The notes beneath the pieces were generated by a model, which saw nothing but the letters and a program-made list of their open reading frames with translations, searched no databases and was not told where the DNA came from. From a virus, in the IMG/VR virus record IMGVR_UViG_3300020178_000058, positions 1 to 23,393 of that record: DNA of 23,393 nucleotides; one strand, given 5' to 3'. The translations under genes were made by a program, and so were the position numbers. Shown piece by piece: positions 7,457 through 15,450 of this stretch. The number at the start of each line of letters is the position of its first letter. Position 1 is the stretch's first letter.

Positions 7457-9858
7457 TCTTTAGTGGCCTTTTTTGCACGCTCTTGAATCCTTTTAATTTG
7501 CTGCACTTTGTATGGTACCTTTTCTTCTTTGCCTTGTAATTCTTCTTGTTTGCGTTTAGCATATTCGTCTTGACGTCTCATACCCGCTTCTTCTAAACCA
7601 CGGCCTGTACCATAACGTACCGGCTCATCAAGAGGTCCAGCATATTGCAATGTTTCCCAATGCTGGCGTAATATGTCTAAATCAACTTTAATCTCATTGC
7701 CATTTACATCTTTAAATGGAACGCCATTTTCATTAACTAAGGCATAAGCATCACCCCAATTAATTAAGCTAGCACCATTCAAATCTTCTTCACTGTAATT
7801 AAATATTTCGTTACCTTTGTATCCTTCAATGGTTGATAATGTTTTGTCTGGATTATTAATAAAGGCTTTAGCAAATGCTTCTACTGGAAGATCCTGAATA
7901 TATTCCTCTACTTGATCAGTTTTATATTGACCATCTAATATAACTAATCGACCATTAACTTCACCAACGCCACCATAACGTACACCATCAGAAGATACAA
8001 ACCCACCTGTTACAGCAAACAAAGCTTGACGTACATCATTGTCTTGTATAGTTTCTAAATTACCGCCATTACCAATATAATAAGCTTCTGCTGCTGCTAA
8101 GATACGTTCTGCATCTGCACCATGAACATTAACTAATCCACTCACAAGTTTAACAGCAGAGTCTGAACTTCTAATTTTGTTAGTAATATTAATCTTGTTA
8201 AGTTTTTTCTGGCTTTCACCATTAACCATTGTACGTAATGTTGCCGCCATATCTGGAGTGCCTTCCATGGCTAATACGCCCATATGCGCAAAGACTGGAT
8301 TTTTATCAGCAATTTGATTAAACACTGCATCTGCATCATCACCAAAAATAGAGACAATTTGTGTGGCTAGATTAATTTGCCCAAGGTTGGTGGTTCCATC
8401 TGGATTTGTTAGTGTTTGTACTAACTCATCTTTTTGAGCTTTTGTTAATAATGGACCACCTTTTTTATAATCAGGTGATGATTTAACTTTAGCAATTTGA
8501 TCTTCAAAGTTAGCAAGCAATACTGTCCCTGTTTCTGGATCATATTCAATAGCGCCATATTCAGCATCATTTCTACTTAATATATAATCAACACTATCTT
8601 TTGTTTTAGCTGTTTCAGCTTTACTTACAAATGTTTCTGCAATGCCAATTAACACTTCATTATCGCCTCTTTGTTTCATTTTGGCGACGTGTTGTTTCAT
8701 TTGGTTAATATCCATACCACGCATTTTGGTTGCAATATTAAAGGTTGCTTTGGTGAGTTCTACATCTGCTTGAGCAGCTACATTATTGTTTCCAGAAATA
8801 GTGTCTGCTTGTGTTTTATAATTCTCAATATTGTCAAGTAATCTTTCTGGGTTAGCACCATCATTAATAAGCGCATCACGAATACTTTTGCCATTTTTAG
8901 TAACGCTAGTTAATGCAGCATTGTTAGCATTGTCAATACGATTAAAGTCAGCAGCAACGTAATCTTCTAATGCATCTTTTTGTATGGGTGTAAATTGATC
9001 ATATATGCCACTGTATGCACCTAATTCACTTTTAGCAGCGGCATCTAAAAACTCATCCTTAGAGCCATACATTGTTTGAAACTGTCTAGACATATGACGA
9101 TACAATGCGCGCGTAAACTCATTTTCAACTTCATTTTGCAAGGTAGCAGCACGACTACTATTTTTAAATAGCTTTTTAGCTGATTCTTTATCATTAAGGT
9201 ATTTTTGCAATACTATTTCTGGAGCTAATCCAGAATCTAAATCAATTTCAAACTGACGTAAAAGACCTTTATATGATTCATCAGATATAAGGTCTTGTCT
9301 TAATTGTTCTTGTTTTTTAAGCTCAGTCAGGGACTTTCTATAATAACTACTACCATTTGTAATACTTTTTAAATAAAAGCTATTAGCTTCTGCTGGATCT
9401 ATTTGGCCAATAACATTTTGCCATGCCTTAATAGGAGCTTCTATAGCTTGTTGTATATCATCATGACCTGTAAGCTCACCATTTTCAACACGAACTAATA
9501 CATTATCGAAATGCTTATACGATTCATTAGTTAGTTCTGCTGATGCTTGTTGTGCATATAGTTTTGTAACAGCATCATTCCAAACCATACCACCATTTAA
9601 TGCAGCCTCAATAGGATTAATCCCATCATCTTTAGCAGCATTTAATTGTTCAATAGTTAATGGGTTAGCTACAGTGTATTCTTGAGCTTGTTTAACCACA
9701 GCACGTTCTGCCTCTGCTCGAGCAAACTTACCAATGGTGTCTAAAGCACCTTGTATGCTTTCTGAGCGTTTTGCATAAGCACTATACTGAGGCGTTTGTA
9801 ACTGAGGTACATCCGTCATCAATGGTGCTTGTTTTTCGTACTGTGGAAGCTTAGCCAT
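7453..9858 (-). CDS. Large internal virion protein in the T7 gp15 position
   Basis: 801 residues, mostly charged and helical, with no signal peptide and no recognised enzymatic motif. The N-terminus (MAKLPQYEKQAPLMTDVPQL) is proline-rich. The body is rich in Gln, Lys, Asp and Asn with long predicted helices such as LTELKKQEQLRQDLISDE. The C-terminus is a highly charged KR/E tail (RIQERAKKATKE). The start overlaps the upstream stop as TAATG, and its own stop overlaps the next start as ATGA, so the three ejection-type genes are translationally linked. Size and order (after the gp14-like gene, before the ParB-domain gene) match the gp15 slot of T7-type inner cores. Homology to gp15 itself cannot be shown by eye, so this is a positional inference. 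Confidence 0.6.
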   Translation of the reverse strand: MAKLPQYEKQAPLMTDVPQLQTPQYSAYAKRSESIQGALDTIGKFARAEAERAVVKQAQEYTVANPLTIEQLNAAKDDGINPIEAALNGGMVWNDAVTKLYAQQASAELTNESYKHFDNVLVRVENGELTGHDDIQQAIEAPIKAWQNVIGQIDPAEANSFYLKSITNGSSYYRKSLTELKKQEQLRQDLISDESYKGLLRQFEIDLDSGLAPEIVLQKYLNDKESAKKLFKNSSRAATLQNEVENEFTRALYRHMSRQFQTMYGSKDEFLDAAAKSELGAYSGIYDQFTPIQKDALEDYVAADFNRIDNANNAALTSVTKNGKSIRDALINDGANPERLLDNIENYKTQADTISGNNNVAAQADVELTKATFNIATKMRGMDINQMKQHVAKMKQRGDNEVLIGIAETFVSKAETAKTKDSVDYILSRNDAEYGAIEYDPETGTVLLANFEDQIAKVKSSPDYKKGGPLLTKAQKDELVQTLTNPDGTTNLGQINLATQIVSIFGDDADAVFNQIADKNPVFAHMGVLAMEGTPDMAATLRTMVNGESQKKLNKINITNKIRSSDSAVKLVSGLVNVHGADAERILAAAEAYYIGNGGNLETIQDNDVRQALFAVTGGFVSSDGVRYGGVGEVNGRLVILDGQYKTDQVEEYIQDLPVEAFAKAFINNPDKTLSTIEGYKGNEIFNYSEEDLNGASLINWGDAYALVNENGVPFKDVNGNEIKVDLDILRQHWETLQYAGPLDEPVRYGTGRGLEEAGMRRQDEYAKRKQEELQGKEEKVPYKVQQIKRIQERAKKATKE

Positions 9859-10415
9859 TATGCAGTTCCTTTCCAGTAGGCTGTAGATCCATACCTAGGG
9901 GTGCCTGATCCAGACATACCATAGCTTGGTAATTTTGTGCTACCACCCGGCATCAATTGATATGTGGAATAAGCTGTATTAGCTAATGCACTTAATGCAT
10001 TAAAATTAGATGCACTCTTAGCATATTGACCAGCTTGTTCAAACATAGCGGCTTGCACTTCGCCAAATGATCTTCTTTCTTTTGCAGTGCGCTGTAATTC
10101 TTGCACATCTTTTCCAGCATATTCCTCACTTACTGTTTGCATTAATAATGCTGATCCAGAAAAACCAGACACACCCCCAGAAAATCCTTGAGCTACAGCA
10201 GCTGCATTAATTTGTTTTAATTTACGTAATCTATTATTTGCTTCAATTTCTGCATTAACAGCTGCTCTTTCAGACTCTGCTCTTGCTTGGGCTGATTTAA
10301 TTTCAGCTTCTGACTCAGCAGCTGCGCCTTGTTGCATTGCTTGAAATGCACTCATAACGCCAGTAACGGCATTAATCCCCGTCATAATATTAGCTAATGT
10401 TAATTCAAACCCCAT
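9858..10415 (-). CDS. gp14-like internal virion protein
   Basis: 185 residues. The N-terminus is hydrophobic or amphipathic (LTLANIMTGINAVTGVMSAFQAM, about residues 5-27). A long Ala/Glu/Gln coiled-coil follows (about 28-75), with repeats such as SEAEIKSAQARAESERAAV. A Gly/Ser segment VAQGFSGGVSGFSGSALLM lies near 74-92. This pattern (membrane-active N-terminus, coiled coil, then a GxSGxS segment) is typical of small ejection proteins of the T7 gp14 type annotated in podoviruses. The gene follows the tail-nozzle gene by two bases and overlaps the next start. Such proteins form the distal channel through the outer membrane during DNA ejection. That role is inferred from family and context. Confidence 0.7.
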   Translation of the reverse strand: MGFELTLANIMTGINAVTGVMSAFQAMQQGAAAESEAEIKSAQARAESERAAVNAEIEANNRLRKLKQINAAAVAQGFSGGVSGFSGSALLMQTVSEEYAGKDVQELQRTAKERRSFGEVQAAMFEQAGQYAKSASNFNALSALANTAYSTYQLMPGGSTKLPSYGMSGSGTPRYGSTAYWKGTA

Positions 10416-10417
10416 AA

Positions 10418-12394
10418 TTATCTTCCTTGATAAACTGATACTTTATATTCTAACCCAAGTAACGTAAGTTTCAATGGCGCAGATTGTGTAATTGTAATCT
10501 GTCCATCATTACTATATCCGAGTATTCCATGCAATGACTTAGTCCCTGTAAATTTAGGAACAGGCGATCCTAATGCCCCTACGCCTAATGATCGTATAGG
10601 GACTAAATTATCATTAATGACAATATTTTGTGTTTCAAATAATAGTGCATTTACTTCTAATACGCGCTTTCTAAAACCAATACGAGTTCCCGCTTGTGCT
10701 TTAACATTTAGTGGTAATGTTTTAATTTCTATATCAATAGGTAATCCAACTTCAGATGATGTGGTTGGCGGATTAACAAACGTTACAGCACTATCTGCTG
10801 TTTGATCTAATTCAACGTAACCATCAGAAATTACATTGACAGTTGCCCCATCAATGTGTGACATATCTAGACTAGTTGCTGTTGTCCCTTGTTTGGCACA
10901 ATCTGTTAAATAAGCATTATCAAACACTTCTACATAATATTTATCAACGCCATTATCATCCCGTTTAACAACTGTATAAATATCTGTAATATCAACGCCA
11001 ACATCAATATAAGTGCCTACGGTTGTAAACTCAGATGGCGCAATAACATTTTGTAATCTCATTAAAGAAAATGCTGCAATACTGCCATCATCTTCATTAA
11101 CAATTAATAATAAATCGTTTTCATCAGTCGCTACTGCTCTACGCAAATCCATACGTTTAGGCGATTTTAATAAATGTCCAGCCAGCAATGAAATTTTAGA
11201 AGTAATATAAGTAAGTTGTGTATCAGAATATGCAATCTCTGATAATGCCTTGCCTTGTCTTTGAATAAATAAAACACCAGATTCTAGCTGTTTAACCCTC
11301 ATACCTTCTCTAGCACCATTACGTGATGTAGATGATAAAAAGAAACTAGCTGGCGTAATAGGTGTTAATCCTTCTTGCGGAACATAAAACTCACCGCCCG
11401 TAGTAAACACTTGCAAATCACGGCCACTAATAATATCAACGATAGAATTAAAAGTGTTAGTATCAAGGGTAGCTTCAACAGCATCATCATCTAATCCTTC
11501 TACAGCTTCAAAATCAAAATATAGTCCTACCTTAGATCCCCATATGGTCGATGGTCTAGATTTAGATCCACCAAAAAATAAACGTCCTTGATGGAATGTT
11601 ACTGATTGTGGCCAACCTCTACTAGCTGACCATACATTTTCATAGCCTGTTTCTAACTCCCAATCACCATTTGCTACAGCAGATGTATCAAAAAATGGAA
11701 ATTCTGTAACAACATTAACTGATGTCCCACTATTATATTTAACAATTTTTGCTCGCCCTTGAGGATCAGCATTAATATATTGACCAACATGACCGCTAGT
11801 AAATACGCTTGATGATGCAGTAATTGTAATCTTACCTGACACATCACTAGGAGTAATGGTTCCAGCTGGATTAGTAGTAGTTAATGTATATGCATATTTT
11901 GGGATAGAATCAAATGTGATATTAGATATGGTCCATGAACTATCAGAAGCGCCACGCACAATTTTAACAGGTTGAAAATCCTCATCTACAATAATAAGCG
12001 TATCAGCAGACTGTGTCCAACACATATGATCTAAATGCGTACTAGTGATGCTATAACCTGTAGTATCTAAATAATCATTGCCAGAGCTATTAATATTGGT
12101 AATTAATTGTTTATTTTTGTACACATACATTCTGTTGGTTGTAAAACATAACATATAGCTATCATCAACAGAAAATTCAAATGTCACTAAACGAACACCA
12201 TCAGCTGGAGTGCCACCTAATTCATTAATAAATTTACTACCGGGTCTGCGCTTAACACCACCTTGTGGTTGGCAAATAACATTCTTGGCTGTTTCTAAAG
12301 CATTATCATAGGCTTTTAAGTCAACGCGTGAACGCGCTAACGGATCTAGCTCGCCTGTTGTAAAGTTAGTTTGTACTTCTACAAATCGAGCCAT
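10418..12394 (-). CDS. Tail tubular protein B / tail nozzle (T7 gp12-like)
   Basis: 658 residues, beta-rich throughout. The N-terminus carries the hallmark of podoviral tail-nozzle proteins: VQTNFTTGELDPLARSRVDL (about residues 8-27), then a stretch with LETAKNVICQPQGGVKRRPG at about 33-52. Further typical segments are WPQSVTFHQGRLFFGGSKSRP near the middle and FEAVEGLDDDAVEATLDT after it, where the protein reads as a blade-like beta structure. The start overlaps the gp11-like stop by one base (TAATG), and the pair gp11-like/gp12-like is the standard order. The role is to form the tubular tail below the portal, plug the DNA channel and support the fibres. Confidence 0.87.
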   Translation of the reverse strand: MARFVEVQTNFTTGELDPLARSRVDLKAYDNALETAKNVICQPQGGVKRRPGSKFINELGGTPADGVRLVTFEFSVDDSYMLCFTTNRMYVYKNKQLITNINSSGNDYLDTTGYSITSTHLDHMCWTQSADTLIIVDEDFQPVKIVRGASDSSWTISNITFDSIPKYAYTLTTTNPAGTITPSDVSGKITITASSSVFTSGHVGQYINADPQGRAKIVKYNSGTSVNVVTEFPFFDTSAVANGDWELETGYENVWSASRGWPQSVTFHQGRLFFGGSKSRPSTIWGSKVGLYFDFEAVEGLDDDAVEATLDTNTFNSIVDIISGRDLQVFTTGGEFYVPQEGLTPITPASFFLSSTSRNGAREGMRVKQLESGVLFIQRQGKALSEIAYSDTQLTYITSKISLLAGHLLKSPKRMDLRRAVATDENDLLLIVNEDDGSIAAFSLMRLQNVIAPSEFTTVGTYIDVGVDITDIYTVVKRDDNGVDKYYVEVFDNAYLTDCAKQGTTATSLDMSHIDGATVNVISDGYVELDQTADSAVTFVNPPTTSSEVGLPIDIEIKTLPLNVKAQAGTRIGFRKRVLEVNALLFETQNIVINDNLVPIRSLGVGALGSPVPKFTGTKSLHGILGYSNDGQITITQSAPLKLTLLGLEYKVSVYQGR

Positions 12395-13008
12395 TAGTAC
12401 CTCACATCAATAAGCGAGAAGTCTTGTATTGCGTTGGTTGGTTGTCCTTGAGAATCTATGGTCATTGCAGTCCTCATATAACCGCCACGCCCGTTTTCAC
12501 CCGGAGTGCCTTCTGCAATAGTACGCCAATAATCTGTTTTTTCTGTTTGATCTGTAATAGGGTTAGCTAAATGCCATGTCATCTCATAACGTAATAATTG
12601 TACAAAGAAATGCGGCATGGCATATTCAGGTACTGTATATTGATAATCAATATATACTTTTTCATAATTAGTTAATATCTTATCGCCCTGAATTTTATAA
12701 TCACGTCTTGGGTGAGCATAAGTTGAACTAGTATCATAAACCGCTCTTGGTCTTGCAATCATGTCTGATGGCAATTGATATTCGTATTTGTATTCGTTTA
12801 CAGGTGTTGTAATAAGTCTTGAAAGTTGTACTTTCTTAAATGAAAAAGACCATGGAAAGCTTGCTAGTGTTTTAATCTTTACATCTGGGTAAAGTCGGTC
12901 GCATATGCTAGCTTCATCCGTTCCTTCTGTAAAAGATGAGATAGGGTTTGCACCTAGTAATAATAGTGCATCAGAACATATTTTAATATCGGTATCACCA
13001 GTTGCCAT
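12394..13008 (-). CDS. Tail tubular protein A / head-tail adaptor (T7 gp11-like)
   Basis: 204 residues, within the usual length for the family. Diagnostic segments are ICSDALLLLGANPISSFTEG (residues 10-29) and the SICDRLYPDVK and TLASFPWSFSFKKVQLSRL stretches, followed by YEYQLPSDMIARPRAVYD. This is the signature of the podoviral adaptor family that docks under the portal. GGAGAT lies just upstream of ATG 13008 as a strong ribosome binding site. The gene sits immediately after a strong hairpin that separates it from the capsid/decoration pair. It links portal to tail nozzle. Confidence 0.88.
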   Translation of the reverse strand: MATGDTDIKICSDALLLLGANPISSFTEGTDEASICDRLYPDVKIKTLASFPWSFSFKKVQLSRLITTPVNEYKYEYQLPSDMIARPRAVYDTSSTYAHPRRDYKIQGDKILTNYEKVYIDYQYTVPEYAMPHFFVQLLRYEMTWHLANPITDQTEKTDYWRTIAEGTPGENGRGGYMRTAMTIDSQGQPTNAIQDFSLIDVRY

Positions 13009-13024
13009 TCATAATCTCCAAATG

Positions 13025-13061
13025 TGCAAATAGGCGGGAGCCTAAACTCCCACCCTTTGCA
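13025..13061 (-). terminator. Strong hairpin after the capsid/decoration genes, possible late terminator or processing site
   Basis: An imperfect inverted repeat of 13 paired bases starts 9 bases past the stop of the 93-residue gene. TGCAAA (13025-13030) pairs with TTTGCA (13056-13061), GG with CC, and GGGAG (13036-13040) with CTCCC (13047-13051), around a 6-base loop. On the transcribed strand the stem is followed by CATTTGGAG rather than a long U tract, so it may be an attenuator or RNase III site rather than a classical terminator. T7 places its late terminator at the same point, between gene 10 and gene 11. Confidence 0.55.
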
Positions 13062-13069
13062 TTTACTAC

Positions 13070-13351
13070 TTAGTCAGCGTCAGCGACTGATAGTGCTGTA
13101 CCATCAGATACGTCAACAACGCCAGAAGCATTAGAAAGTACAGTAACTAATGAAGATGTAGGAACAGAAGCGTCCCATACATGAATTAAGTCACCTACTT
13201 TTAATACAGTAGAAGCGTCATTAAAGTAACCTGAAGTATTGATGTCAGCAAGAGCATCAGTACCCGGCGCTGTATAGCTCCACATCTGAGGAGCATTACC
13301 AGCTTTAGATTGACCACCGATAGGCTGGAGGTTGTCTTTTGAGTAAGCCAT
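13070..13351 (-). CDS. Small probable head-decoration protein downstream of capsid gene
   Basis: 93 residues, soluble, with no Cys and no membrane segment. The N-terminus MAYSKDNLQPIGGQSKAGNA followed by PQMWSYTAPGTDALADINTSGYFND is a recognisable small protein type found directly after the major capsid gene in many podoviruses and siphoviruses. The rest is short beta strands rich in Val, Ser and Asp (VLKVGDLIHVWDA). It has its own strong AAGGAG site before ATG 13351 and shares the capsid gene's expression unit, ending just before a hairpin. I infer a high-copy capsid-surface (decoration/head-stabilising) role from position, size and translation signals. No function is proven for the family as far as I can tell. 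Confidence 0.6.
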   Translation of the reverse strand: MAYSKDNLQPIGGQSKAGNAPQMWSYTAPGTDALADINTSGYFNDASTVLKVGDLIHVWDASVPTSSLVTVLSNASGVVDVSDGTALSVADAD

Positions 13352-13366
13352 TATAATATCTCCTTA

Positions 13367-14209
13367 TTAAGATTCACGACATGTGAGTTCAATGATACCC
13401 TCGTTGTCGATAGCAACAGCTGTAGCAGAAAGAATTGTATTCACAAGGAATGAAGTCTTTTCTGGAACATAGTTGATCTCTGTACGAGGAGCGATACCTT
13501 CAGCATAGCCAATTGCATCTTTATGGAATGCAAATAATTGACGGTCAAGAGAACCATCAACAGATAGGCCACCTTCAGTTCTGTCGCCAAGTACGTGGAA
13601 TTTAAAGCCTAAGAAAGTATTAAGCTCACCAGATACTAAAGCACGAACTGTGTTGTAATCAGCAGATGTTACAGCTGTTTCTGAAAGTAATGCAGCTAAA
13701 GAGTTAGCATGGATAACCATATGACGATCCATTGGAGGAACGTTATTTTTATCCATAAGTTTTTTAGTTTCACGTAGTTTAGCTACGTTTAAGTTTGTAT
13801 CAGTACCACCAATGTCATTAGACACGGTGTATGATGTAGATGCAGCATCTAATGCATCAAGAATAAGTTGATCTTGACGACGACCAATAGCGTTAGCAAG
13901 AACTTGTACTAACTCTTGTCTTTCATCAAAATTAACTTTTTGTTGCATAAAGATGTCGCTGTATTCAGCTGCGTTCCAATCTTCGAGCGTAGCTGTAACT
14001 TGTGAGAAGCTTACATTAAGTGGAGTAACGTCAGTTTGTGGCACACGAAGTGTCGCTGAACCTTTACCTACTTTAGGAAACTTCACAACTTCCCCTTCAA
14101 CGCCGCGTCTCATACGAGTAGCACCAACTAATTGTGATTTAGCTTGGTACGCCTGTTTAACTTCGGCATCAAAGAGTGTAACAAAAGCATTAGATAAACC
14201 AATAGCCAT
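13367..14209 (-). CDS. Major capsid protein
   Basis: 280 residues, in a range typical of short HK97-fold capsid proteins. Features in order are: an N-terminal helix region (ALS-type start MAIGLSNAFVTLFDAEVKQA), GEVVKFPKVGKGSATLRVPQ near 40-59, SQVTATLEDWNAAEYSDIFMQQKVNFDERQELV, an IGRRQDQLILDALDAA helix and a C-terminal INYVPEKTSFLVNTILSA segment before IELTCRES. It follows the scaffold gene and is preceded by a 174-base leader with several hairpins. The AAGGAG site (14216-14221) at optimal spacing points to very high expression. It assembles the icosahedral head on the scaffold. The call rests on sequence type and on position between scaffold and adaptor. Confidence 0.87.
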   Translation of the reverse strand: MAIGLSNAFVTLFDAEVKQAYQAKSQLVGATRMRRGVEGEVVKFPKVGKGSATLRVPQTDVTPLNVSFSQVTATLEDWNAAEYSDIFMQQKVNFDERQELVQVLANAIGRRQDQLILDALDAASTSYTVSNDIGGTDTNLNVAKLRETKKLMDKNNVPPMDRHMVIHANSLAALLSETAVTSADYNTVRALVSGELNTFLGFKFHVLGDRTEGGLSVDGSLDRQLFAFHKDAIGYAEGIAPRTEINYVPEKTSFLVNTILSATAVAIDNEGIIELTCRES

Positions 14210-14383
14210 GTTATTCTCCTTATAGAAATTAATAAAAAATTAATCGCTGTGGTATGCCAGAGAATCTGGGCCGGTGCTTGCTATTTACGATAGCCATTCG
14301 ACAAGGTTACTTGCGTTAAGGGTTGTGAATACAATAAGCCTTACCCGTGAATATAGCACAGATAAGGCTTTATTGCAATGTTC
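14210..14383 (-). promoter_or_regulatory. Structured 174-base leader upstream of the capsid gene
   Basis: The longest non-coding gap in the window. In transcription order it holds an 11-bp hairpin (14333-14374), a 5-bp stem with 5-base loop (14280-14294; GCTAT/ATAGC), a 5-bp stem with 3-base loop (14257-14269; CCAGA/TCTGG), an ATTAAT-N5-ATTAAT inverted repeat (14228-14244) and the AAGGAG ribosome binding site. I see no convincing sigma-70 -35/-10 pair and no tRNA. It may hold a terminator plus a capsid promoter, or act as an RNA-stabilising or translation-enhancing leader. The individual hairpins are visible; the function is inferred. Confidence 0.55.
14333..14374 (-). terminator. Hairpin after the scaffold gene
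   Basis: AATAAGCCTTA (14333-14343) pairs with TAAGGC plus TTATT (14363-14374) with one bulged T. This gives 11 base pairs closing a loop in which GTG and CAC can pair again. It begins about 10 bases after the scaffold stop codon. On the transcribed strand it is followed by GTATTCAC, not a clean U tract. Partial termination or RNase processing is possible. Confidence 0.45.
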
Positions 14384-15184
14384 CTAGTTAAAGTTTTGAG
14401 AGAACGCTCGTTCTACTTTTTGACGGTAAGCTGGATCATCTTTGTATCGTGGATCCGCTACCATAGCATATAAGTCTTCTTTAGATGGTGCGCCTTCTAC
14501 AGGTGTTGTTTCTATAGGTAGACGGCCCTCATAAGATGATCTAAGTTTTTCTAATGCAGCAAGACCTTTGGCAGTCCCACCCATTACTTTAAATTCATCA
14601 AAATCATCTTTGGACCACACGCCTTTATTAACTAACCCCGAAGCCCACTTAACCATGCCGTTAATTCTAGCATCAGCATTGGGTCCCAAAGCTTTGCGTT
14701 CTTCTGCCAGATTAGTTTCAAATGCAGCGTTTGACTCTTGATTCATTTCAACCACTTGGCTTACTAAAGCATCTAATGCGGCTTGGCTTACGCCATACTC
14801 GCCAGCCCAGTTAAGAACATGTTGCCTGATAGGATCATCTTCAGATGTGCCACCAAACGCAGACATATCATACTTACCGTCAGCGGGTGCTTTATGTTTG
14901 CCTTGTGATATTTGTTTACGTAAATCAGTCCATGATTTTGCTATTGCTTCTAAATCTGGTTCTGATTCTTCTGATTTCCAGAAATTCTCAGGCCACCATT
15001 CTGGTCGCTCGAGTGGTTCATCGTCTTGCTGTGCTGCTAATTCAGCTGGATCACGATGATCTATTTCTACTGCTTGTGGATTTTCTGAGCTGGCTTCCTC
15101 ATTTTCGACTGTTGCTGAATCGAGTAGGCCAGTTTCAGGAGTTGCTTCTTCTTGAACACTAGGCTCGATTGTTTCTTCGCTCAT
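14384..15184 (-). CDS. Capsid scaffold / assembly protein
   Basis: 266 residues, strongly acidic at the N-terminus (Glu/Asp-rich first 90 residues: SEETIEPSVQEEATPETG, RDPAELAAQQDDEPLERPEW). A PEWWPENFW motif, common in T7-like and other podoviral scaffolds, lies near 61-69. A helical core (GEYGVSQAALDALVSQVVEM, then AFETNLAEERKALG) follows, and a basic helical C-terminus (DPAYRQKVERAFSQNF) where scaffolds contact the capsid. The gene lies between the Bbp19-like protein (the stop and start share one base) and the major capsid gene, the usual position. AAGGAAA lies upstream of ATG 15184. It directs procapsid assembly and is expected to leave the mature head. Confidence 0.85.
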   Translation of the reverse strand: MSEETIEPSVQEEATPETGLLDSATVENEEASSENPQAVEIDHRDPAELAAQQDDEPLERPEWWPENFWKSEESEPDLEAIAKSWTDLRKQISQGKHKAPADGKYDMSAFGGTSEDDPIRQHVLNWAGEYGVSQAALDALVSQVVEMNQESNAAFETNLAEERKALGPNADARINGMVKWASGLVNKGVWSKDDFDEFKVMGGTAKGLAALEKLRSSYEGRLPIETTPVEGAPSKEDLYAMVADPRYKDDPAYRQKVERAFSQNFN

Positions 15185-15447
15185 TATAATTTCCTTGCTC
15201 TAATTAACCTCGCTTCTAAATCTCGAATTATACTATTCTGTCCTTCACGGTAGTAAGCATAGCTTGAGTCGCTCCCCGGCAAGGCAACAGGTTGCTCTAA
15301 TACAGTATCTCTTAACCACTGCATTAGTTTTTGTCCATCTTTATCGCCTAGAACCTTAAGTGCTAAACGATCTGTATCATCTCTTTGTTGCTGTACATCT
15401 CTAACATCAAGCGGCAGCGCTTGATCTAAATCATCCCATCCAGCCAT
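15184..15447 (-). CDS. Bbp19-like small phage protein
   Basis: 87 residues. The C-terminal half carries the pattern ALPGSDSSYAYYREGQNSII followed by RDLEARLIRARK, matching the small Bbp19-like family named from Bordetella phage BPP-1 (YYREGQR..., then an amphipathic basic helix). The N-terminus is acidic and helical. The gene lies three bases after the portal stop, with an AAGGAT site, and shares one base with the scaffold start. The function of the family is not established. The steady position between portal and scaffold suggests a part in head assembly. It also links this virion module to BPP-1-type podoviruses. Confidence 0.7.
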   Translation of the reverse strand: MAGWDDLDQALPLDVRDVQQQRDDTDRLALKVLGDKDGQKLMQWLRDTVLEQPVALPGSDSSYAYYREGQNSIIRDLEARLIRARKL

Positions 15448-15450
15448 AAA

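Noticed and set aside
14210-14383. Possible tRNA gene in the capsid leader
   Set aside because: A CTTGTCGAATGG stretch recalls a T-loop, but no acceptor stem, anticodon arm or D arm can be fitted around it.
14845-15162. Plus-strand frame of 105 codons over the scaffold gene
   Set aside because: Antisense to a clear scaffold protein, low complexity, no ribosome binding site, and against the single direction of all other genes.
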